Shown: piece after piece, positions 1-5,332 of the stretch | Layout of the letters: every line of letters starts with the position of its first letter | Position numbering within the stretch: position 1 is the stretch's first letter | Assembly (NCBI GenBank): GCA_028288395.1 | Contig: JAQBNV010000385.1 | Location: 1-5,453 of the forward strand | DNA: 5,453 nucleotides | Direction of reading: 5' to 3' | Source: Adhaeribacter sp. | GTDB lineage: Bacteria > Bacteroidota > Bacteroidia > Cytophagales > Hymenobacteraceae | Notes under the pieces: generated by a model | What the model was told of the DNA's origin: nothing | Seen by the model: only the letters and a program-made list of their open reading frames with translations | The model's database searches: none | Translations under genes and position numbers: made by a program

Positions 1-225
1 CGTTTGAAGGTCTTCCATAAAAACTTTTTCCCGCGTGGCTTCTGGCATGGCATAAGAACTGCTTTCGGGTTGGGCTATCGGCATGGTCCATTTAACCTTG
101 GGGTAATGGGTTTTGGCATACGTTTCGAACTTCTGGAGGAATATTTTCAGATCGCTTGGCTGCGCCTGGGCGGCAAGGTGCAAGGCGAATATTAAAACAA
201 CTGCGGCCTGTTTCAGAAATTTCAT
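1..225 (-). CDS. Exported protein of unknown function, N-terminal part
   Basis: The reading frame is open from an ATG at 225-223 to the left edge, 75 codons without a stop, so the C-terminal part lies outside the window. The first 21 residues form a classical signal peptide: MKFLKQ, then a hydrophobic core (AAVVLIFALHLAA), then AQA before Q22, which fits signal peptidase I cleavage. No lipobox cysteine follows, so a periplasmic or secreted protein is expected rather than a lipoprotein. The visible mature part (SDLKIFLQKFETYAKTHYP and onward) is hydrophilic and shows no motif I recognise. The plus-strand frames covering the same bases lack a signal peptide or any family resemblance and are treated as shadows. 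The gene is divergent from the GNAT gene at 414, with 188 bases between the starts. There is no Shine-Dalgarno sequence, as is usual in Bacteroidota. I do not assign a function. Confidence 0.8.
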   Translation of the reverse strand, partial: MKFLKQAAVVLIFALHLAAQAQPSDLKIFLQKFETYAKTHYPKVKWTMPIAQPESSSYAMPEATREKVFMEDLQT

Positions 226-251
226 ACCTATAGCGTTAAAGGTTAATATTT

Positions 252-259
252 TAAATATA
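252..259 (-). promoter_or_regulatory. Possible -7 element for the exported-protein gene
   Basis: On the minus strand the sequence TATATTTA lies 26 bases upstream of the ATG and matches five of the six fixed bases of the Bacteroidota -7 consensus TAnnTTTG. No TTG-type -33 element is visible at the expected distance. In AT-rich DNA such a match can easily arise by chance, so this is only a candidate. Confidence 0.18.
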
Positions 260-308
260 CTTCGTTTGTTGCATTCGTGTTTTTTTTCGCCAGGAAATAA
301 ACGCCTGC

Positions 309-372
309 GGCGGATAGATAAATAGCAGGTAGCAACCGCGTGCTGTTTCGTCTGGCTGGGTTATCTATCGCC
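309..372. repeat. Long imperfect inverted repeat with nested hairpin
   Basis: Bases 309-321 pair with 361-372 over 12 base pairs with a single bulged G (9 bp GATAAATAG-side arm GATAGATAA/TTATCTATC, then GGC/GCC). Inside, 329-334 pairs with 341-346 (AGCA/TGCT plus two G-T wobbles) around the loop ACCGCG. Immediately outside, GCAGGT at 325-330 is perfectly complementary to ACCTGC at 378-383, which would compete with or thread through the main stem. The element lies between two divergent genes, so it is not an ordinary terminator. It ends about 40 bases before the GNAT start and could be a structured leader of that gene, a binding site for a regulator, or a genome-dispersed repeat. I recognise no known riboswitch core in it. 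The pairing is seen directly; the function is open. Confidence 0.55.
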
Positions 373-413
373 CCGGGACCTGCGTACAATCCTTATTACT
401 AAAATTTAAGATA

Positions 414-686
414 ATGCAAATTATACACGATCCGGACGATTTGCGATTTTACGCCACCGTAGCAGGGGAGGAAGCAGAGCTGACCTACACGTATCCTGAA
501 GAAAAGGTGCTGGATTTTGATTATACCTATATCCCGGCCGCCGCCCGCCGCCAGGGCCTATCCGACCACCTCGTAAAAGCCGGTCTGGAATTTGCCCGCG
601 AAAATAATTTCCTGGTTATTCCTTCCTGCCCGGTAGTAGAAGCTTATGTAAGGCGCCACCCCGAGTACCAGGACCTGCTTACCTGA
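414..686 (+). CDS. Small GNAT-fold N-acetyltransferase-like protein (COG2388/Acetyltransf_CG type)
   Basis: This 90-residue single-domain protein matches the layout of the small GNAT family that includes E. coli YjdJ and human NATD1. Residues 1-40 give the N-terminal strands (HDPDDLRFYATVAGEEAELTY, then DFDYTYI). The acetyl-CoA pyrophosphate loop is at 45-50 (RRQGLS), followed by the helix DHLVKAGLEFARE. The family's C-terminal signature is clear: VIPSCPVVEAYVRRHPEY at 68-85, with Cys72 and the HPEY motif. The length is normal for the family. The loop carries R45 and S50 where many members have glycine or alanine. The family binds acetyl-CoA, but physiological substrates are poorly known and none can be inferred here. 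The start at 414 is the only ATG near the domain boundary; no Shine-Dalgarno is present. The gene stands alone, with the inverted repeat at 309-372 upstream and a possible terminator at 743-768. Confidence 0.9.
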   Translation: MQIIHDPDDLRFYATVAGEEAELTYTYPEEKVLDFDYTYIPAAARRQGLSDHLVKAGLEFARENNFLVIPSCPVVEAYVRRHPEYQDLLT

Positions 687-742
687 TAAAACTACCCACC
701 CGATTTGCTTACCGCCGTAACGTTATAAGAACCCAAATCCGG

Positions 743-768
743 AGCCTTTCCTGCTTCGTGGGGCTTTT
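743..768 (+). terminator. Possible intrinsic terminator after the GNAT gene
   Basis: AGCCTT at 743-748 can pair with GGGGCT at 760-765 (four Watson-Crick pairs and two G-T wobbles, 11-base loop). It runs directly into TTTT and then an AT-rich stretch. It sits 57 bases after the GNAT stop codon and before the lyase gene. The stem is short, so the call is tentative. Confidence 0.35.
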
Positions 769-784
769 ATTTCGATTAAATTTC

Positions 785-792
785 TATATTTA
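785..792 (+). promoter_or_regulatory. Possible -7 element for the lyase gene
   Basis: TATATTTA, 40 bases before the lyase ATG and 17 bases after the terminator-like hairpin, matches five of the six fixed bases of the Bacteroidota TAnnTTTG consensus. The same octamer occurs upstream of the divergent gene at 225. No good -33 TTG is seen, and the local AT-richness makes chance matches likely. Confidence 0.2.
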
Positions 793-832
793 ATTTTTAC
801 TTAATGATGGAAGTTTATTTAAATAAGCGGGT

Positions 833-1918
833 ATGCGAAAAATTACCCTGATAATTTTTGTTCTTCTTTCGGTGCTGCAACAGGCTGTCGGATACGTGCA
901 TCCCGGGGGAATGCACCCTAAAAAGCAGCTTGATTTTGTAAAGAAGAAAGTTCAGCAGAAACAACAGCCTTATTACGATGCTTACCGCCAGTTAATAGCC
1001 CACGCCGATTCTGCGCTGCAGGAGAAAACCAACGCCCTAGCCGATTTTAATGTTCCCGGGTATTATACCGATGCGAAAATGCACCGCATTAACTCCAAAG
1101 TCTTGCAAACCGATGGCTTTAATGCCTACGCGTGTGCGCTGGCTTATCAGCTGAGTGGTGAAAAAAAATACGCCGAGAAGTCGCTCGCTTTTCTGATGGC
1201 CTGGGCCAACACGAACACCACTTATTCCAATGCCGATGGGAGCCTGGTAATGGCTTATTCCGGCACGTCTATGATTATGGCGGCCGAACTGCTGCTGCCG
1301 TACAAAGGATGGCCGGCAAAAGACAAAGAAAAATTTATGGGCTGGGCCCGGAATGTTTACCGCAAAGCGGCCAATGAAATCCGCACCAGAAAAAACAACT
1401 GGGCCGACTGGGGTCGTTACGGCTCTATCCTCACGGCTTTCCTGCTGGACGATAAAGCCGAAGTTGCTGAAAACATCAGGTTGATAAAAAGTGACCTGTT
1501 TCATAAAATTGCCCCGGATGGCCACATGCCCGAAGAAGTTAAGCGCCAGGGCAACGGCATCTGGTATACTTACTTTTCACTAGCCCCCATCACCGCTGCC
1601 GCCTGGGTCGCTTATCAGGCCGACGGAACGAATCTCTTTGCCTATCAGGAAGGCGGCAAGTCGATAAAATCAGCTTTGGATTACCTCTTTCATTACAATC
1701 AGCATCCCGACCAGTGGAAGTGGTTCCAGAATCCGCGTCCGGGTACTCCCCAGGCCTGGCCCGGCAACCTGCTCGAAGCCATGCACGGTATTTATAAAGA
1801 TGAGAAGTACAGCGCTTATGTAAAAGCTGCTCGTCCTATTTCTTATCCCACACATCATTTTGCCTGGACTTTCCCCACGCTCACCAAACCCTTTTTAACA
1901 CATGAGGGAGAGAAATAA
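833..1918 (+). CDS. Secreted alginate lyase family protein (PL5/PL38-like)
   Basis: This 361-residue protein has a signal peptide (MRKI, a hydrophobic stretch IIFVLLSVL, probable cleavage near G20) and no lipobox, so it should be exported to the periplasm or beyond. The mature start YVHPGGMHPKKQLDFVKKKV resembles the 'hPG-hH-...DL-hh' opening common to Bacteroidota members of the alginate lyase superfamily (Pfam Alginate_lyase, an alpha/alpha toroid). The family core follows: YSNADGSLVMAYSG at 131-144, KNNWADWGRYGSI at 187-199, and EEVKRQGNGIWYTYFSLAP at 234-252. By analogy with PL5 A1-III lyases, N189 and the R238/Y245 pair (spaced by seven, as in R239/Y246) would be catalytic, while the A1-III histidine position holds W190. 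The family cleaves uronic-acid glycans such as alginate or glucuronan by beta-elimination; the substrate here is not determinable. No SusC/SusD or other carbohydrate genes adjoin it. The start ATG directly precedes the signal peptide. Confidence 0.87.
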   Translation: MRKITLIIFVLLSVLQQAVGYVHPGGMHPKKQLDFVKKKVQQKQQPYYDAYRQLIAHADSALQEKTNALADFNVPGYYTDAKMHRINSKVLQTDGFNAYACALAYQLSGEKKYAEKSLAFLMAWANTNTTYSNADGSLVMAYSGTSMIMAAELLLPYKGWPAKDKEKFMGWARNVYRKAANEIRTRKNNWADWGRYGSILTAFLLDDKAEVAENIRLIKSDLFHKIAPDGHMPEEVKRQGNGIWYTYFSLAPITAAAWVAYQADGTNLFAYQEGGKSIKSALDYLFHYNQHPDQWKWFQNPRPGTPQAWPGNLLEAMHGIYKDEKYSAYVKAARPISYPTHHFAWTFPTLTKPFLTHEGEK

Positions 1919-2008
1919 ATATTCTTTTTAGACGAGGTACGCCTTTAACTTTACGCTCCCCGCAGCCAGTTTACTGCCTGTCACTTCTTTTGTAAAAGCT
2001 CTTGTCCT

Positions 2009-3700
2009 ATGAAATTTTTACCTACCCAGCTCATCATTTTTCTGCGCAACAAGCCCGACCGCCGTAACCTGAAGCTGCTGTTTAAGTTTCTGGCGGTGCT
2101 GTTGGGATTGGTGCTGGTTTTCACCGTTATTTTTCACCTGCTCATGCTCCGGGAAGGTAAAACCTATTCCTGGATTACCGGCTTTTACTGGACGCTCACG
2201 GTTATGTCTACCCTGGGGTTCGGCGATATTACCTTTCAGAGCGATGCCGGCCGTTTCTTTTCTATTGTGGTGCTTTTATCCGGCATGGTGTTCCTGCTGA
2301 TCCTGTTCCCGTTTACATTCATCAATTTTTTCTATTCGCCCTGGATGAAGGCGCAGGAACACGCCCGCGTACCCCGGCAACTACCGGCCCACACCAACGG
2401 CCACGTGGTACTAACCCGCTATGGCGCGGTAACCGAAGCATTGATCAAGAAATTAGAGCAGTTTAAATATCCTTACGTGGTGCTGGTGCCGGATTTAGCC
2501 GAGGGCCTGCGCCTGCAGGAATTAGGGGTGCAGGTAATGCTGGGCGACTTAGATGATCCCGAAACATATAGCCGGGTTCAGGTGGAAAAAGCGGCACTGG
2601 TGGCTACCACTTCTACCGATGTAATTAATACCAACGTGGCCTTTACCGTACGGAGCGTAAGCAACCAGGTATCTATTTTAAGCACCTGTAGTTTTGAGGC
2701 TTCCGAAGATATTCTGAGTTTAGCCGGCAGTAACCACGTTTTGCGCTTAGGCGAGATAATGGGCCTTTTTCTGGCGCGCCGGGCCAGCGGCGGCGATGCC
2801 TGTTCGCATGAAATTGGGCGGTTTGGCCGGCTGCAGATAGCCGAAGCCGCTGTTGCGGGCACGCCGCTGGTGGGGAGCACCCTGCAGGAAACCAAATTGC
2901 GGGAGCAGATAGGGGTAAGCGTGGTAGGAGTTTGGGAGCGCGGCAATTTTAAAGCGGCCCAGCCGGATACCCCTATTACCCAGACCACCGTACTGGTACT
3001 GGCCGGTTCCGATGACCAGATTGAAAAATACAACCATACCTACCGGGTAGAAAAAAAGATGAACCATCCGGTCATCATCATCGGGGGTGGCCGGGTGGGC
3101 CGGGCCACCGGCAAGGCGTTGGCGGGGCGCCAACTGGATTACCGCATTGTGGAGAAAGCTCCCGAAAGAGTAAAAGATGATCCCAGGTATATATTGGGGG
3201 ATGCGGCCGAAATAAGCATCCTGAAGCAAGCCGGTATTGATACGTCTCCGTGCGTAATTATTACTACCCACGACGATGACGTAAATGTTTATCTGACGGT
3301 TTACTGCCGGCGGTTGCGCCCCGATATTCAGGTTATTACCCGCTCTACCCTGGAACGCAACCTGGCTACCATGCACCGGGCCGGTGCCGACTTTGTAATG
3401 TCTTATGCCTCTATGGGCGCCAACACCATCTTCAACCTTCTAAAACGCTCCGACATTCTGATGGTAGCCGAAGGCCTCGATCTTTTAAAAGTAAAGGTAC
3501 CGGCGCAGTTGGCCGGCTATACCATTGCGCAATCATCCATCCGAAAAGAAACCGGCTGCACCCTTATCGCCATCCGGAACGGCGAGGCCATGCAGATTAA
3601 TCCGGAGCCCAATACAATACTCCCCGCGGCAGCAGAAATTATCCTGATTGGAACCGTTGAAGCAGAAAATAAATTTTTGAATATGTATGGGGCGAAGTAG
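2009..3700 (+). CDS. Two-TM potassium channel with tandem RCK domains (GsuK-like)
   Basis: This 563-residue inner-membrane protein has the order TM1 (about 23-47), pore helix (54-66), selectivity filter TLGFGD (68-73), TM2 (82-109), then two RCK modules. RCK1 has a TrkA-N Rossmann part (131-255) and a TrkA-C part (about 270-335); RCK2 has TrkA-N (353-470) and TrkA-C (about 487-555). Length and order match GsuK of Geobacter sulfurreducens, a K+ channel gated by nucleotides and divalent ions, so one subunit should contribute two RCK domains to the octameric gating ring. The nucleotide loop of RCK2 is intact (G359-G-G-R-V-G364, with E382 at the end of strand 2). That of RCK1 is degraded (R137-Y-G139-A-V-T142, with P161 in place of the acidic residue). 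A GFG rather than GYG filter still fits K+ selectivity. The ATG at 2009 gives a short cytoplasmic N-terminus. TTCTTTTG at 1985-1992 is a weak -7 candidate. It could be called a TrkA-N domain protein, but the pore makes it a channel. Confidence 0.9.
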   Translation: MKFLPTQLIIFLRNKPDRRNLKLLFKFLAVLLGLVLVFTVIFHLLMLREGKTYSWITGFYWTLTVMSTLGFGDITFQSDAGRFFSIVVLLSGMVFLLILFPFTFINFFYSPWMKAQEHARVPRQLPAHTNGHVVLTRYGAVTEALIKKLEQFKYPYVVLVPDLAEGLRLQELGVQVMLGDLDDPETYSRVQVEKAALVATTSTDVINTNVAFTVRSVSNQVSILSTCSFEASEDILSLAGSNHVLRLGEIMGLFLARRASGGDACSHEIGRFGRLQIAEAAVAGTPLVGSTLQETKLREQIGVSVVGVWERGNFKAAQPDTPITQTTVLVLAGSDDQIEKYNHTYRVEKKMNHPVIIIGGGRVGRATGKALAGRQLDYRIVEKAPERVKDDPRYILGDAAEISILKQAGIDTSPCVIITTHDDDVNVYLTVYCRRLRPDIQVITRSTLERNLATMHRAGADFVMSYASMGANTIFNLLKRSDILMVAEGLDLLKVKVPAQLAGYTIAQSSIRKETGCTLIAIRNGEAMQINPEPNTILPAAAEIILIGTVEAENKFLNMYGAK

Positions 3701-3735
3701 CTTTTAGTTATTAGCTTTTAGTGGTTAGCTTTTAG
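3698..3735 (+). repeat. 14-base tandem repeat overlapping the channel stop codon
   Basis: The decamer TAGCTTTTAG occurs three times at an exact 14-base period: 3698-3707, 3712-3721 and 3726-3735. The spacers are TTAT and TGGT. The first copy supplies the TAG stop codon of the potassium channel gene, so the array begins at the gene's end. The unit is AT-rich and might be a replication-slippage product. Confidence 0.75.
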
Positions 3736-3765
3736 CCAAATCGTATTGGTTTGGAGGTACAAGTA

Positions 3766-3809
3766 GCCAAGGTGTATGCCGGTGCCTGGGCAAGCGTTCA
3801 AACCCTGGC
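3766..3809. repeat. Two mutually exclusive imperfect hairpins
   Basis: GCCAAGG at 3766-3772 pairs with CCTGGGC at 3785-3791 (7 positions, one mismatch). GCCTGGG at 3784-3790 pairs with CCCTGGC at 3803-3809 (7 positions, one T-T mismatch). They share the middle arm, so only one can form at a time. They lie 66-109 bases after the channel stop codon, in the convergent intergenic region. Neither is followed by a T-run on either strand, so a terminator role is not evident. Confidence 0.35.
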
Positions 3810-3812
3810 TAA

Positions 3813-3850
3813 TATTTACTACCCGTACTGCTATTTACTACCCGTACTGC
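3813..3850 (+). repeat. Perfect tandem duplication of 19 bases
   Basis: TATTTACTACCCGTACTGC is present twice, head to tail and without mismatch, at 3813-3831 and 3832-3850. Because 19 is not a multiple of three, the duplication would shift any reading frame crossing it, which supports a non-coding region. The identity of the two copies suggests a recent slippage or duplication event, or a variable-number locus. Confidence 0.9.
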
Positions 3851-3864
3851 AATTTCAGACTTGT

Positions 3865-3894
3865 AGAAAGCGCTCTAGGAAACTAGCGGTTTCT
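3865..3894. repeat. 10-bp stem-loop in the convergent intergenic region
   Basis: AGAAA and CGCT at 3865-3869 and 3871-3874 pair with AGCG and TTTCT at 3885-3888 and 3890-3894. The only break is a G-G mismatch (3870/3889), and the loop has ten bases. The stem lies between convergent genes, where transcript-end hairpins are expected, but no U-tract follows it on either strand. It may act as an RNA 3' end structure. Confidence 0.45.
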
Positions 3895-3911
3895 GGTTGC
3901 AATTGTTATTT

Positions 3912-3929
3912 GCCTTGGTGGGGCTTTTT
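3912..3929 (+). terminator. Possible intrinsic terminator facing the minus-strand operon
   Basis: GCCTT at 3912-3916 can pair with GGGGC at 3920-3924 (three GC pairs and two G-T wobbles, three-base loop) followed directly by TTTTT at 3925-3929. It is oriented to stop plus-strand transcription from the channel gene just before it enters the antisense strand of the gene ending at 3932. It lies 211 bases after the channel stop codon. A small stem makes this tentative. Confidence 0.35.
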
Positions 3930-3931
3930 AC

Positions 3932-4576
3932 TTATTTATTCGAGCCTTCATCAAATTCGGCCAGGTACTGCTGCAACTCCCGGATATTTTTTTTGTAAGC
4001 CCTTGCCCTTTTGTAAATATAAAATCCCATAATGCTGCCGGCAGCCAGCATCGCCAGCACAATATCCTGGTGCCAGATATCCCAGAATTTTCCGTTGCCT
4101 AAATATTCAGAAGAAAGGCGGCCGCAAATAAACAGCGCCCCGAACAAGGCCAGGATAAAGGAAATCTCCTGCTTTAAATATTTTTTAAAACGGGCAATAT
4201 TTTCGGTTAAGCTCTCTTTCAGGTTGCTGGCAGATATAACCGTTTTGAGCGTCGTATATTTCAGCCAGTAAAAAAAGATAACGATTAGCCCAAAAACAAC
4301 TACCGTAACGAGCAACAATAAGCCTCCCAAAGTTATCCGAAACACCGGGCCTTCGTCGCCGAGCAAAAAATGTAAAAACGGATTTACCAATACATTCAGT
4401 AATATCCCCACCATAAGTAAAGAAATTATTTTCTCGTACTTCTTTTTCATGCCCGTTAAGGTTCCGGACGATTTTTCCTGCAGCATTAATTTTAACTGTT
4501 CCATACTTTGTTTATTTATTTCCAGGTTCATTTCTGTCTCCCGCTGCCAACTGGCTTTCAGATCATCTAATTCCAT
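3932..4576 (-). CDS. Four-TM membrane protein, probable anti-sigma factor or sensor partner of the ECF sigma factor
   Basis: This 214-residue protein starts with a cytoplasmic segment (MELDDLKASWQRETEMNLEINKQ at the N-terminus, about 48 residues, charged and helical). Four predicted membrane spans follow: about 49-72, 80-105, 138-153 and 170-188, with a basic, cytoplasmic-looking tail RARAYKKNIRELQQYLAEF. The opening M-[ED]-[LI]-D-[DE]-L-K-x-x-W-Q is familiar from Bacteroidota proteins encoded straight after ECF sigma genes. It is not a FecR or zinc-binding anti-sigma (no HxxxCxxC motif). Only 2 bases separate its ATG from the sigma stop codon (TGA TT ATG), implying co-transcription and probably translational coupling. 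By inference the N-terminal soluble segment binds the sigma factor and the membrane part holds it or senses a signal. The anti-sigma role rests on position and N-terminal resemblance, not on a proven family function. Confidence 0.8.
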   Translation of the reverse strand: MELDDLKASWQRETEMNLEINKQSMEQLKLMLQEKSSGTLTGMKKKYEKIISLLMVGILLNVLVNPFLHFLLGDEGPVFRITLGGLLLLVTVVVFGLIVIFFYWLKYTTLKTVISASNLKESLTENIARFKKYLKQEISFILALFGALFICGRLSSEYLGNGKFWDIWHQDIVLAMLAAGSIMGFYIYKRARAYKKNIRELQQYLAEFDEGSNK

Positions 4577-4578
4577 AA

Positions 4579-5061
4579 TCAGCGCTTTATCTTTTCTTTT
4601 AATTTCTTCTTAATCCTGTTAATTTTTACGCCCACATTCCCTTCCGTCAAACCCATTATTTCGGCTATTTCTTTGTAGCTCTTTTCATCCAGATAAAGTA
4701 TTACCAAGGCCTTGTCGAACTTATCGAGCCCATCTATGGCGTCCTGTAATTCTTTATCAAACAAAATATCCAACCGTTGGGTAGGCACCTCTCTTATGCT
4801 ATCCTGGGCCAGCGACAAAACTTTATGAGCCGGCCGGCGGCTGTTTTTCCGGAGCCGGGTGATGGCAGTGTTTAAACTTACCTGGTAAATCCAGGTGCTT
4901 ACCTTTGCCGTTGCATTAAACGTGGGCCACGATTTCCATAGGTGAAGCAATATTTCCTGGAACAAGTCTTCCGCATCGGTATTGTCAGAACAATACATGC
5001 GGCAAACCTTAAAGATAATGCCCTGGTGTTCGTTAACCGATTTTAAGAATTCTTCTTCCAA
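4579..5061 (-). CDS. ECF-type RNA polymerase sigma factor (sigma-70 family)
   Basis: This 160-residue protein has the two-domain ECF layout. Region sigma-2 covers about 1-75, with NEHQGIIFKVCRMYC and the core-binding segment DAEDLFQEILLHLWKSW (29-45), then the -10-recognition helix STWIYQVSLNTAITRLRK (55-72). A short linker precedes region sigma-4 (about 105-157). Its helix-turn-helix is KSYKEIAEIMGLTEGNVGVK (127-146), followed by the basic helix INRIKKKLKEKIKR. The N-terminal style (EFLKSVNEHQGII) is typical of Bacteroidota ECF factors. The start is a TTG at 5061-5059: an in-frame TAA lies a few codons upstream and the first internal ATG (M22) would delete part of sigma-2. No Shine-Dalgarno is visible. 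It is the first gene of a two-gene unit with the membrane protein at 4576-3932. It probably directs its own promoter as well as an unseen regulon; the promoter sequence could not be identified. Confidence 0.92.
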   Translation of the reverse strand: MEEEFLKSVNEHQGIIFKVCRMYCSDNTDAEDLFQEILLHLWKSWPTFNATAKVSTWIYQVSLNTAITRLRKNSRRPAHKVLSLAQDSIREVPTQRLDILFDKELQDAIDGLDKFDKALVILYLDEKSYKEIAEIMGLTEGNVGVKINRIKKKLKEKIKR

Positions 5062-5087
5062 GATTAATATTTAAACCATTAGTCGCG

Positions 5088-5115
5088 GCGCTACTGAAAA
5101 ACTTACAGGTAGTGC
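5088..5115 (-). promoter_or_regulatory. Hairpin in the leader or promoter region of the ECF operon
   Basis: GCGCTAC at 5088-5094 pairs with GTAGTGC at 5109-5115 (six Watson-Crick pairs and one G-T wobble, 14-base loop). It lies 27-54 bases upstream of the TTG start of the sigma gene. Depending on where transcription starts it is either a leader hairpin or a dyad in the promoter. The pairing is visible; the role is inference. Confidence 0.35.
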
Positions 5116-5211
5116 TAATTTATTTTTTGAGCGGGCGCAGGAGGGTTGATAAAGGGCGCGGCAAGCTAAACCAAAGAACCGGCGTTAGCGCCTAAATCAT
5201 ACTTAATCCGA

Positions 5212-5267
5212 AATATTTTTACCAATATATTGACGCCCGGGAGGCCTCCCCTGGTAAAGAAAATATT
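5212..5267. repeat. Inverted repeat enclosing a 12-base perfect palindrome
   Basis: Bases 5216-5224 (TTTTTACCA) pair with 5252-5260 (TGGTAAAGA, one G-T wobble). After a three-base bulge, 5212-5215 pairs with 5264-5267. The enclosed loop carries GGGAGGCCTCCC at 5239-5250, a perfect self-complementary 12-mer that could form its own hairpin or a DNA-binding dyad. ATATTGAC occurs as a direct repeat at 5227-5234 and 5263-5270. The element is not attached to a visible gene end. Confidence 0.45.
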
Positions 5268-5290
5268 GACCGGAATATTCGGAATTGGAA

Positions 5291-5312
5291 CAGAAGCAAA
5301 ATAAAGCTTCTG
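5291..5312. repeat. 7-bp perfect stem-loop
   Basis: CAGAAGC at 5291-5297 pairs perfectly with GCTTCTG at 5306-5312 around an AT-only loop (AAAATAAA). On the minus strand it begins 8 bases after the TAA that ends a frame entering from the right edge, so it could mark a transcript end there. No clear U-tract follows. Confidence 0.4.
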
Positions 5313-5332
5313 AAAAGAAATTAAGTAAATTT

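Noticed and set aside
4..325. Plus-strand open frames of 63 and 70 codons
   Set aside because: They lie antisense to, or run out of, the signal-peptide gene at 225-1 and show no family resemblance. The minus frame has a clear signal peptide and is open to the edge.
1037..1858. Minus-strand open frames inside the lyase gene
   Set aside because: Antisense shadows of a well-supported coding gene, with no recognisable domains.
2578..3376. Minus-strand open frames of 151 and 209 codons inside the channel gene
   Set aside because: Their sequence is the mirror of conserved RCK domains; long antisense frames are a by-product of codon bias. No domain or start context supports them.
3751..4032. 93-codon plus frame with a TTG start after the channel gene
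   Set aside because: It crosses a perfect 19-base duplication that would have changed the frame, has a cysteine- and tyrosine-rich random composition, and overlaps the 3' end of the minus-strand membrane-protein gene by about 100 bases.
4032..4271. 79-codon plus frame inside the anti-sigma-like gene
   Set aside because: Fully antisense to the four-TM protein, with no independent evidence.
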